Positions 31,201 through 40,412 of a DNA stretch of 64,000 nucleotides are shown here, piece by piece. The stretch is from Porodaedalea pini (taxonomy: Eukaryota > Basidiomycota > Agaricomycetes > Hymenochaetales > Hymenochaetaceae). The translations under genes and the position numbers were made by a program. The notes under the pieces were generated by a model that saw nothing but the letters and a program-made list of their open reading frames with translations, was not told where the DNA came from and made no database searches. The stretch lies in NCBI GenBank assembly GCA_002794775.1, contig NBAY01000075.1, positions 62,001 to 126,000 on the forward strand, given 5' to 3'. Within the stretch, counting starts at the first letter, position 1. Each line of letters begins with the position of its first letter.

Positions 31201-32656
31201 TGTCAGACTTCCAACTGGTCGTAAAACTATTGGTTGTCGCTGGGTGTTCAAACTCAAGCGCAAGGCAGATGGCTCTGTGGACAGGTACAAGGCAAGACTG
31301 GTTGCAAAGGGATACTCACAGCGACCGGGATTGGAGTTTTCACAGGTGTTTGCACCAACTGCAAAGTGGGCAGCACTACGTGCAATTCTGGCTATAGCTG
31401 CACTTGAGGACCTTGAGCTTTACAGTGTAGACATCTCCACCGCTTTTCTCAATGGTGAGATGGATCATGATGTCTACATGGACCAGCCTGAAGGGTTTGA
31501 GGAGTATTATGGTGCTGGATTTGTTCTTAAGCTAGTAAAGTCTATCTATGGACTGAAACAAGCTGGACGCCAGTGGCACAAGAAACTCAATTCAGTGCTG
31601 AAGGGTATGGGCTTCCAACTGGTGCGCTGCGACAACAGTATATGGGTCTATCGCAGAGAGGATGTGCGCATTATCATTCCTGTCTATGTTGATGACATGA
31701 CCATTGCTGCAAAGTCGAAGGAGCAGTACCAGTTTGTGAAGAGTGAGTTGGAGAAGCACTTCAAGCTACATGACCTCGGGCCAACTTCATTCCTCTTGGG
31801 AGTTCACATTGAGTGTGATCGCTCTCAGCACTCTTTGTCTATATCTCAGCGCCAGTATATCATTGACATACTTGAGCGTTTTGAACTTAGCAATTGTGGC
31901 ACTGTGACAACCCCACTACCTGAAGGTCATAAGCTTAGCAAGTCCATGGCTCCCAAGAATGATGAAGAGACTGCCTTCATGAAGACTGTTCCTTACAAGC
32001 AATTGGTGGGCGCTCTCATGTATCTTGCTGTGGCTACACGCCCAGACATTGCTTATGCAGTGGGAGTTCTGGCACGTTTTAGTGCTAATCCTGGCATGGC
32101 TCACTGGAAGGCTGCAAAGCACTTGTGTCGTTACCTTCAAGGTACCAAAGACTACAAGTTGACTTATGCATCTGACCCCAACTCAGCTGAGCTGTTCACC
32201 ACATTCTCTGATGCAGACCATGGTGGTGATGAGGATGACAGGCGCTCTACAAGTGGCATGGTGGTTAAAATGGGAACTGGTGCAATCAGTTGGGCAAGTC
32301 GGTTGCAAACCATTGTGACTCTCTCTACTACCGAGGCAGAATACATTGCTGCTGTACAATCAGGACAAGAGATCATATGGTTGCGCAACTTGCTCACTGA
32401 GTTTGGGTATCATTTTGATGCCCCATCTGTTCTCTATGTTGACAACCAGTCTGCATTAGCAGTTGCCAGAAATCCTGAACATCATGGGCGCATGAAACAC
32501 CTGGATTTGCGTCATTACTGGCTGAGAGATGTGGTTGAAGCAGGCTATGTGGATGTGAGGTACTTGCCCACTAAGTCTATGCCAGCTGATATCATGACCA
32601 AAGCCCTTGGGCGCTTGAAAGTGGGAGAGATGTGTGGGATGTTAGGTCTTAGGTGA
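28241..32656 (+). CDS. Copia gag-pol polyprotein of copy B, 1471 aa, intact
   Basis: Same domains and catalytic motifs as copy A: zinc knuckle CEFCGIKGHPESKC, protease DTGATC, integrase HSDVHG / DDKGGEY / NGVAERANRTL, RT YVDDMTI, and RNase H SDADHGGDEDD. Differences from copy A lie outside these motifs, for example HQHWFQ for HRHWFH after the protease site, VCPVD for VRPVD in the proline-rich linker, and GEMCG for GELCG near the end. The full frame without a stop shows recent activity of the family. No separate gag frame exists, so gag must come from the polyprotein or from processing of its RNA. Confidence 0.95.
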   Translation: MSESAPADSLSSFNKLGEGNYPTWKFDMQAALQYKKLWRLVSGKESKPSSPPDKVELWEERAEQAAGLIYQKLENSMQILVQSHMGDPVEMWKALEKLHKQDNPAARFIAYDEFFGISKKEDESLTALVSRVEHGLHNIRNTRTSTLKLEEFEDELACVALVRSLPEEYSSFRSALLLLTDFKLKTLKEAFMQEQMNRQSRAGDQSMALKASSAPSKPSSSSQPVVCEFCGIKGHPESKCFKRRDAIEAIRAKRKDNKGKTKEKAQSAQQDDSESVQSAEFAGNASTPDFTNPHTPLILDAGTDWIVDTGATCHMTPHQHWFQKYSPNRTPIRLANNEIIYSVGVGTVRFQPVINGKDGHLLEFERVLHVPVLRNNLLSVLYLTRAKSYIVTIQRDKILFNRNGTLLFTANVTPNNAASLNGQVIPMSAFSALTSTCPLDLTLWHRRFAHLHHGDVKKLLNEHLVEGMVIKSKDLPDPICEPCIAGKQHRSNVSKLASHCASSLLQLVHSDVHGPLPIQSRNGYKYWITFIDDFSRFWAVLPLKKKSDAFSAFKHFKAYAENQLDLKIKATRDDKGGEYMPKEWDQLCENEGIHRQHTVRNEPHQNGVAERANRTLAEGITTMLNEAHLPATFWWDAVAAFVHVHNRSPTSAVNDNTPYQLWYKSKPDVSHFRVFGCTSYVHVQKDQRKQLQSHTQKCVFLGYPANYKGWLFWNPVTRKEIISDSAQFDERVFPGNSRTPVDLRVQSPPEAKDLPEQVGVESDDDDDVLPSPPPPVCPVDPPVPPPTRSPSSLASARKHTVSPPPSQTPPAKKARSEHPNQTQTPSSAPPPRPKPRTTTGAWDRMINPLMDYPGRRIPRPDPVPIPEPEVVHQPEMDVHMEDAEQHDELDVMSEEEMQAEALMFNGLMDFGTNAGLEDKYIAFDDAFDYVFKSTNRLEHVFSAEVRKQYGPEPYQWKDIKGRPDAHLWEQAAMEEFISLIENGTFQPVRLPTGRKTIGCRWVFKLKRKADGSVDRYKARLVAKGYSQRPGLEFSQVFAPTAKWAALRAILAIAALEDLELYSVDISTAFLNGEMDHDVYMDQPEGFEEYYGAGFVLKLVKSIYGLKQAGRQWHKKLNSVLKGMGFQLVRCDNSIWVYRREDVRIIIPVYVDDMTIAAKSKEQYQFVKSELEKHFKLHDLGPTSFLLGVHIECDRSQHSLSISQRQYIIDILERFELSNCGTVTTPLPEGHKLSKSMAPKNDEETAFMKTVPYKQLVGALMYLAVATRPDIAYAVGVLARFSANPGMAHWKAAKHLCRYLQGTKDYKLTYASDPNSAELFTTFSDADHGGDEDDRRSTSGMVVKMGTGAISWASRLQTIVTLSTTEAEYIAAVQSGQEIIWLRNLLTEFGYHFDAPSVLYVDNQSALAVARNPEHHGRMKHLDLRHYWLRDVVEAGYVDVRYLPTKSMPADIMTKALGRLKVGEMCGMLGLR

Positions 32657-32684
32657 CTTACAGATGTGTCAGATCAGGTGGGAG

Positions 32685-33026
32685 TGTTGGAAGTGTGATT
32701 CTGACACTTATTTTATGTTTTCCATGCTTTTCTTGATTTATTCCCACGCCTCTGTTCGCACATGCGCGCGCATGTGTGAACATCACGTGATTTTTGTCTT
32801 ATGTAATATTAGCTTCAAAGCGGCTGAGACAATGTATGAGTGTCCCTATCTGTTGCACTCATCCATTGGACTCAGGTATGCACTTGTATATTAATATATA
32901 TCTATCTGTTGCACTCATCCATTGGACTCAGGTATGCACTTGTATATTAATATATATCTATCTGTTGCACTCATCCATTGGACTCAGGTGTGAAGTGTGA
33001 CCCCTTTTGGTTCACTGCTGCTAATA
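32685..33026 (+). repeat. 3' LTR of copia copy B, with one extra 56 bp unit
   Basis: It is 342 bp long instead of 286 because a 56 bp unit (starting ATGCACTTGTATATTAATAT and containing the TATA-like tract) is present twice, giving three instead of two TTGCACTCATCC modules. It ends GCTGCTAATA and is followed by CATTA. Confidence 0.9.
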
Positions 33027-33393
33027 CATTAACCAAATAAAGCTAAGAGAAGAAGCAGGAAATAGCTCTAAAGAGATGAATTCTGCCTACAATAGAATTA
33101 CAGGAAATCAGTACGAACCATGGGGTCCAGTGAGCACAACCTCGAATTTCTTCATTTTGCTAAAGCCTTAACATTGCATTTCAAGGACACATCCTTTGCA
33201 GAAAGTAATCCTACTCTGAGACTTCCTGTGGGACTTGAGGTGTTGGAGTTTAACCAACACATTCTGGGCCATAGGTATTTTGTCCTTCAAGCCCTTCGTG
33301 TGACCTGGGGTCGTTCGTAGACTGACTGACCTATTTATCTAGCATCGAAAACTTTTGAATAAATGGTCCAGAGCCTCAGCAGAAGCCTACAAC
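33027..33393. other. Spacer between copy B and solo LTR
   Basis: Holds one short frame (33120-33320, 66 codons, LEFLHFAKALTLHFKD) without known motif. By the inversion model this piece was originally in the opposite orientation. Confidence 0.4.
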
Positions 33394-33679
33394 TATTAGC
33401 AGCAGTGAACCAAAAGGGGTCACACTTCACACCTGAGTCCAATGGATGAGTGCAACAGATAGATATATATTAATATACAAGTGCATACCTGAGTCCAATG
33501 GATGAGTGCAACAGATAGGGACACTCATACATTGTCTCAGCCGCTTTGAAGCTAATATTACATAAGACAAAAATCACGTGATGTTCACACATGCGCGCGC
33601 ATGTGCGAACAGAGGCGTGGGAATAAATCAAGAAAAGCATGGAAAACATAAAATAAGTGTCAGAATCACACTTCCAACA
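33394..33679 (-). repeat. Solo copia LTR, inverted
   Basis: 286 bp, reverse complement of the copia LTR, from TATTAGCAGC to CTTCCAACA. Outside its 5' end stands TAATG (CATTA in LTR orientation), the same five bases that follow the 3' LTR of copy B; outside its 3' end stands GTTGT. Confidence 0.92.
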
Positions 33680-34787
33680 TAATGGATGTTGAGATACCTG
33701 AGATGAAAGGTCAACATGGGTCACATGCGACTGACAGGCTTTTAGCCATGCTAAAAGCCCATCAGTTGTACGTGACCCATTCAGCATGTCAGGCTCAGTG
33801 GCTGTGCGTGCGAGAATAGATAGAAGAGTCTTCCAGCACAGAAGAGAATTAAATACTGTGTGATTAATAGCGCTAAGTTTCTCTGGCTACTCTAGTGGCA
33901 TTCCAGACTTCTGATGAATCTGCCCATGCACCTGCATTTAAGCACTTGAGGAAGTTTCCGGGTCTGTCCAGTGTATTAGGAACGATTTAAAGTCTCCTTG
34001 TGTACAAAGAAGCCGGATGGCTGAGATGTCCTTGCCACAGCACATGAGGCGCCTTACACAACCTTTCAACTCTTATCAACCACTGCAAGAAGAGCTTGCT
34101 TGAAATTAAACCCATTCGTCCGCCAACTTCTGTGTGGGAAAGCTCCCCTCAAGCAGTTTATTATCCTTATCTATCCCATCGCGACTCCTTGCTCCCTCTG
34201 TCGTCTACCTACCCCCCTTCAACATGGGAAAAGTTACCCTCCCCACTCAGACGAAACAAAAACCCCCTAAAAGGAACAAGAAAGGTTCGCGGGCCTTCCC
34301 CACCAAAAAATCTTCACCATCCGCAATTCATGTGCATGCACCGGGCACATTAATTAGGTTTTGGAAAGAGTTAAGCCTAAGTTTTACTGAAATTTAACAC
34401 GTGAACTTACTCACCGCATCAGATGGATCGTTCCTGTCCCCGTCCGTCTGTGTCCTTCATGATTTTTTTTCCAGAACAGTCTTCTCACTTTCGTATCTTC
34501 CCGCAGTGCTAATCGACATAATACCTGTAGCTTTCTGCACCGGTTCTTCTGTAGCCTCCACCTGTCTCTGAAATGTACCATTCTTAACCCAATTTGTTAA
34601 ACACATGTCTGAAATGCATCGTTCTTAAACCAAATTTGTCAAATACCTTGATAGAATGACCGCTCAACAAATTTCTACATCTCATCTCCCCAGTTCCTCC
34701 ATTTTGCTACCATTTTCTCACATTGAGTTGTACGTAGTTGAGTGAAGTGTCAAATACATAACATTTATAGGTACAATTTAATAAATT
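33680..34787. other. Intergenic with one foldback element
   Basis: About 1.1 kb without a supported gene. A hairpin with 31 bp arms lies at 33716-33780. Short overlapping frames at 34096-34397 have no motif. Confidence 0.45.
33716..33780. repeat. Foldback element related to the 24.8 kb hairpin
   Basis: Arms 33716-33746 and 33750-33780 around loop CAT. Five mismatches between arms, all transitions. The inner part (CTGACAGGCTTTTAGC) resembles CTGACGGGCTTCTAGC of the 24,812-24,882 element, so they seem to be one family. Flanks TCAAC/TCAGC might be a decayed duplication. Confidence 0.7.
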
Positions 34788-37056
34788 TTATGCAAGGAGT
34801 TCTCTACGTGGAATGAGATGAGGAGTAAATCCCTTTTTCTTATGGCTGCGGACTACCAGCTCATTGCAGCGCCGTATCATCTCATCAAGAAAGAAGTTGT
34901 ACCTGTCCACCCGCATCTCCCGTACAATGGCCTGGTACCCTCCAAACCATACATTTGTCTGCTCAGCAGCTGATGAGTTGAACCTCCACCTCCTATCTTC
35001 TGTAGTCAAATCTGGCCAGGCTGCTGGATTGCAATTTTGCGAACAGAAGGTGTCTCCTTCCTTATGCTTGTTCTTGAAGTGGAATACGTCAACTGGAAGT
35101 CTACAGTTTTCAAAGTACTCCTGGTCTCCTTGAGCTCGAATATGCTGCAGTACCTTGCAGTTTGAGTCGAAGAAAAGATACTGTGGAAGGGACTTTTTTG
35201 TAGGGAAGAGGCCCTTCCAGAAAAGCTAGTTTGTAATGTATAAGTGTTCTTATCTTAGCATCTGAAGTAACGGGACATACCCTGACTCCATTTGGAGCTT
35301 CAGAACCAAAAAATGTTGCTCGTCCCAGAATAACTCCACAGCATGAAACACAAAGCTCCTCATTGTGAGTTCGACGCCTACCAAAGGCAGCTTGAATCTT
35401 TTGGTTGCCTTCTTCAGGCTTTCCATCACAATCAGGCTGTCTTCCTGTGAGCTCCACATCCTGCACATCCACTCCATTGCTTGATTGCAGTCCCTCAAGG
35501 ACTCCATCTATACTTGGTCCTTCAAGCCCTTCTTGGGACACCTGCCCTGATGTGTCAGGAAGTGAGTTATGTGTCTGCATTACTTTTGCACATTGGAGCC
35601 GCTCCTTGAGCTGGAACATAGCCTTATTTCGTTCAATGTGGTTCTGTTCAAGCATGGAGTGCTCTGGTAGGTCACATGTGAGGGACCCAGGTGTGCATTT
35701 CTGACTGCAGGTCACTATGGCACAGATAGCGCTCAAGTTGAAATGAGCCATGCAGAACCGATCCCTCTGCGACAATAGGGGATCCTTGCAATCCCGTACT
35801 GCACAGCAAGGGTGGCCCAAGGTAACTCCATCGGTGACAGTCGCACGTACAGCCTCTGACAAATCATTCAGTTGCTTCTGAAGTATGTGAGGATGTAATA
35901 GACTCACGTATCTCTCCTGTTGGGCTGTATGTAAACCATGTGCACTGCGTGCAGGAGTGACTCCACTGCTTCTGGCCTGGGCCAGCCATCCTTGAGTTCC
36001 ACTCCTCCAGAGCAGGACGAATGCGCTCAGCTTGACTTGCCACATCATAACAAAGCTCCAAGGCTCTCTGGCATTTGTAGTGGTCGGTCAGGAGTGCATT
36101 CAAAAAGAATGCATCCCAAACTAACTCAGGTGTCATACTTAGAGGGAAAGGCCAAGATTTACTCCTTTTAAATGCCTCTAAGAAGCCCTCCCTTTCTGTC
36201 TGTAAGTTGTACAACTGAGCTAGATTTGTTGCAGATGCCCTAAACATACCATGAGCTACAGTCAAAGCAATTAAAGGCCTGCTAACATACCATGTTAGAA
36301 CCATTGCATCTGCTTGCTCCTCACACAAAGTTCTATCGAAGAAATAATGCTTCCTGGCCTGGATAGACTGAGGGATCATGGTATAGTATGTTTGCATGCT
36401 AGCATTGTCATAGATGAAGTTATTATGGTAATATTGAGTGTGGCAGTCTGAAGGACTCCGTGAGTCACTAGATTAGTTATATTAGAAGAACACATACTTC
36501 TGCAGTACAGTGAGGTTGCCCATGCTGGCAAAGCACCCTTATCTCTTGAGAAGTATACAGCTTGATGCGTTCTGGGCTCCTTAAGCTCAGGAGGCTGGGT
36601 TTCAGAACCTTCTATGGTTGTCGTGCACTTGGAACTGAGGCAAACAAGAGTTGGAGGATAGAAGTCTTTGTATCCTTTAATGGGCCTTAGTAACTAGACA
36701 GTTAGGAGCAAGGTAATCTCACCTATCTCATGCCTCACTCCATATGCAAGGAAGAGGTCGATGCAATCTTCAGCTTCGTAGTGCTGATCTTCAGACTCCC
36801 ATACATATTTGGCTAATGCTGACCAGCATAGCTCACAAACAGAATCTGTTATCCCAACTGAGTCGCACAGGAAACTGTGTATAGATCGAGGAAGAGCTTC
36901 GGGAGGGCCAGTAGCCTGAATAGGACAGTTTAGCTTGATGCGTAATTTAAGGTGCAGAGACAAGCGGTAGAATGTAGTGAGTTGCTGCAATGTAATGCTC
37001 CTGATCAGAAGAGGGGATGTGGTCAAACATGCAACCAGTGAAGTCAAGTCCATCAT
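34788..37056 (-). CDS. KDZ transposon-type protein with CxC5 and CxC6 cysteine clusters, intact
   Basis: Five exons (37056-36723, 36674-36498, 36447-35908, 35855-35281, 35213-34788) join in frame over introns of 48, 50, 52 and 67 bp to 683 residues with no stop. Exon 2 and the start of exon 3 give a Cys pattern like CxC5 (VCLSSKC ... SLYCRNCHTQYYHN). Exon 4 gives HPCCAVRDCKDPLLSQRDRFC ... CSQKC ... CDLPEH, the CxC6 type. The last part has FGRRRTHNE, QYLFFDSNC, DVFHFKNKHK and FNSSAAEQTNVWFGGY, which recur in mushroom KDZ-transposase-associated proteins and probably form the RNase H-like nuclease part. Predicted role: DNA transposase or a domesticated relative acting in the nucleus. The start is the first of two adjacent ATGs at 37056. 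No terminal inverted repeats were found around it by eye. Confidence 0.7.
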
Positions 37057-37280
37057 GGTGTGGAATATAGATGGTTGATTTTTAACGAGGCAGATACAGT
37101 AACGATCATGATGGGATCGACAGTGATCGGCAGATCATCATACTATTAAAGGTAGATTACAAACATGAGCGGCCATCAATTAGCTAATAGGGACCCTGAC
37201 TCCAGCCGAACGGTTACGCGAGCTCCATGGAGCGTGTTCCCCACGCCGGGGACATCCATGGCAGTTTTTGGCATTGCCGG
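37057..37280. other. Upstream region of the KDZ-type gene
   Basis: 224 bp between the minus-strand start and the gene-fragment array; no element recognised. Confidence 0.35.
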
Positions 37281-37535
37281 GGGTCCTCTGCCCACCCGCA
37301 CTGCTCGAGGCAACGAAGAAGCTGACAACAGCATAGCAAGAGGACCTCCAATCGCTCTTTCATCGCACGAAGGATTGCTTTCCAGACGTCATCTGGGATC
37401 TACTGGATGAGGACACGATGGACGAAGGCAGCAACACGGACTCGGAGGTTTGGGGACATAAAGGTGAGCACAAGCGCAGAACCTACCACCTGTCCTTGAG
37501 ACTAACAGATGCTAGCTATCGTTTATGCTCGTGTG
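37281..37535 (+). repeat. Shared 5' module of the gene-fragment arrays, copy 2
   Basis: Closely similar to 19414-19660, including a stretch reading MDEGSNTDSEVWG then YHLSLRLTDASYRL. The copies differ by single-base changes and by a small insertion near 37535-37550. Confidence 0.8.
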
Positions 37536-38735
37536 CTACCCGGTTTCCAGGCGCGCTATTTCTCGTTCCGCCCGGCACCTATCGCGTCCCCACTTCCTTT
37601 CGCTGCCTATCCGACACCGTGTCTTCCAATGCCGACAACATCTGGACTCTCTCTCATCCTTGGCATTGAGTTCCCCTACCCGGCCTCCATGTGCTCCACT
37701 TCACCTTCCAAACCCTGGCCTATCTCCCCTATGCCCTCTGTAATCAGCTCCCTCACGCACATATCTCTCAACCATAATCCTGCGTTATTCGCCAACGAGC
37801 TCGAGTTTCTCTATACAGGAATGGGATTTGGGGATACATTTGAGTTTTTGTTTGATGCGAATGAGAAGGGCCTGGAAGGTGACGCCGATGTGGAAGAGGC
37901 GCGCATCGACAAGCTTCGGAAGGACATTGTCTTCATGTGGAGGTCTCGCCTGTATTCTGACGTTCGCATTGAACTACACAGTGATATGCCAACAACAGGT
38001 GCTCTTCCAATGAAGAAGAGACAACCACCGTCTTCTGCTCACATCGATTCGTTCTTGTTACGCGTGCGCCGTATTTCTATGATCAACTCATTACCTATGG
38101 TCTCAAGAATACCCCTGCCCCCGGCGAGCTCACGACCCTCCACCTCCCTCGCCTCCTTTCACTCCTCCAGCACTGCACTTTACCTTAGGATATTTATACA
38201 CCGGCACACTCAGCTTCAGCAACTGTTCATATGATTTGGACACCGCTTTCGCTATCCTGTCCACCTCATCCGCCCTCGCGATCGACATCCTCGCTCTCAT
38301 ATGTGTCAATGTCCAGCAGGGGCTTCAACACGCGAGTCTACATTCAAGACGGCTCGCGAGAATGACTCCACGCGACTCTGTTACTCGGTCGAGGAAGGTC
38401 TCAACCACGTCAACGACCTCGATGCGCAGCACCGGAACCTCAAGATCTCCTAAAATGCCTGCGCCTGCGCTACCAAAAGGTCGGCCGCATCGCGTCTCTG
38501 AAACGAGTGCGGCGCCAATTAGTACGGTAAGCGCAGCATCGCGCACACGGAAGGTGTCGCCCATTACTACAGTATCTACGAAAACAACAGCGAACAAGAT
38601 GCCCGTCATTCGAAAGTCACCGTCGGCGAATTCAATTCGATCAACTGCATCTGTGGCAACAGCAGGAGGGAAGAAGACAGCGACGAAGAAGTCCCCTCCA
38701 GTTGATGAGAAAAAGCCTTCTCCGGCGAGGCCTCG
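37536..38735 (+). pseudogene. BTB/POZ-domain-like gene fragment, frameshifted
   Basis: Reads ...NPALFANELEFLYTGMGFGD and DKLRKDIVFMWRSRLYSDVR, the beginning of a fungal BTB/POZ protein as I remember the family. After about 38000 the expected continuation (SPYFYDQLITYG-like, then YIYTGTLSF) is split over other frames, so several indels are present. A Ser/Thr/Lys-rich stretch (KMPAPALPKGRPHRVSETSA) follows to about 38735. The end of this piece joins directly to RPB1 sequence in the middle of a reading frame. It is a truncated duplicate, not a functional gene. Confidence 0.5.
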
Positions 38736-40412
38736 CGTGCGACTTATGTCTTACTCTAGTACGTGTTTATCCACCTTTAACTTATTGTATGGTCGCTGAT
38801 CAGTGTATTTTAGCCTTTCGTTTGAATCTTTCCGTCACTCCACTGTATACCGCCGATTTCGATGGCGATGAGATGAACATGCAGTATGTCACTTTATAGA
38901 TTAGCCTTACATCTCTTTCTCAGCTCCGTCTAGCGTTCCTGAGAGCGAAGAGACGAGAGCCGAGCTCAGTCAAATTGCATGGGTTGCGAAGCAGATCATC
39001 TCGCCGCAGGCAAACAAACCTGTTATGGGCATCGTACAGGACACGTTGTGCGGTGTCCGGAAATTCACTGTACGGGATAGCTTCCTCGACTGGGTGCAGG
39101 TGCAAAACATCCTGCTGTGGGTGCCGGACTGGGGCTGCACGATTTTGACGCCGGCGATCTTGAAGCCGAAGCCATTATGGACGGACAAACAAATTCTTAG
39201 CATGACGATTCCTCGCGGAATAAACATATATCGCTCGCCTGATCCGAAAATTTCGAGCTCCGTTTTCGACGATGGCATGCTCATTGAAAACGGCGAGATC
39301 ATCCTTGGTATCATGGAGAAAAAGACGGTTGGAGCGTCGCAAGGCGGTCTTATCCACGTCTTCCACGAAAAAGGTCCCGAAGCGACTCGTACGCTGTTCA
39401 CTGGTCTCCAGCAGATCGTTAATCACTGGCTGTTCCACAATGGATTTAGTATAGGCATTGGTGATACGGTCGCGGATAAGAAGACAATGGTGTACATCAC
39501 GGAGCAGATCAAGATGCGGAAGCAGAATGTCGTGCAGGCCATTGAAGATGCATCTAGCGACCGTCTGAAAGCTGCACCGGCTACGACTATTCGCGAGTCG
39601 TTCGAGAGTCGAGTCCAACGCGATCTCAACTTGGCGCGTGACCACTCCGGTCAATCCGCAGAGAAGAACCTGAAGGATGACAACAATGTCAAAGAGATGC
39701 TTGTCGCGGGTTCGAAGGGTTCGTTCATTAACATTTCGCAGACGTCCATCTGTGTTGGTCAGCAGTCCGTTGAAGGGAAGCGAATCCCGTCTGGCTTCAG
39801 ACATCGCACACTACCTCACTTTACGAAGGATGACTTCATCCCGAGGCGCGCTGTCAAGATGGCCAAGACTGGTTACACTCAACGTCGACTTGTAAAGGCA
39901 CTCGAAGATGTGGCTGTCTGCTACGACGGGACTGTCCGAAATTCACTGGGTGACCTGATTCAATTCGTGTATGGCGAGGATGGTATGGACGGTGCTCTTA
40001 TCGAACGGCAAACGATCAAAAACGTTCGGTATCAATGATCGCGAGTTCGAACATCGCTATCGGGTCGACGTCACTTTTTTTCACTGGTGTTTTGCAAGGC
40101 GGTATCGACGACTCATCCCTCGAGCTCCAGCAAAAACTCGACGAGGAATATGACTGTCTTCATGAGGATCGTAAACTGCTCCGTGAATTCATTTTCCCGG
40201 GCCGTGACAATTCCGCTGCCCACTATCTTCCTGTCAACCTGAACTGCATCGTGCAGAACGCAACGCAGACTTTCCATATCGACGACAGAAAACCGAGCAA
40301 TGTGGAGCCGGTTTACATCATTGAGCAGGTGCAGTAGCTGGCAGACCGCCTCATCGTTGTGCGCTGCGATGATCTTTTAATAAAAGAGGCTGCTGAGAAC
40401 GCTTCTCTTGCA
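38736..40412 (+). pseudogene. RPB1 (RNA polymerase II largest subunit) fragment a
   Basis: Begins RVRLMSYS, intron, then FRLNLSVTPLYTADFDGDEM, i.e. the active-site metal-binding loop of RPB1 with its three Asp residues kept but the preceding Asn changed to Thr. A 50 bp intron (38884-38933) follows, then [45 protein letters not shown] and [14 protein letters not shown]. After this about 90 bp are missing compared with fragment b, and near 40070 a further small deletion breaks the frame. It ends in ...ASLAFR at about 40412, where PRP8 sequence takes over. RPB1 is normally about 1750 aa, so about a third is represented. Confidence 0.88.

Larger units (their letters stand above)
26968..33026 (+). 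mobile_element. Ty1/copia retrotransposon, copy B
   Basis: Same family and same layout as copy A: LTR, tRNA primer site, leader, intact 1471-codon frame, purine tract and LTR. The polyproteins differ in about ten residues. Left flank GAGTA and right flank CATTA do not match. The right flank CATTA instead matches the flank of the inverted solo LTR at 33679/33680, which points to an inversion through LTRs. Confidence 0.95.

Noticed and set aside
33120..33320. 66-codon frame as displaced N-terminal part of the TET/JBP-like gene
   Set aside because: The inversion model would allow it, but no family motif supports it.
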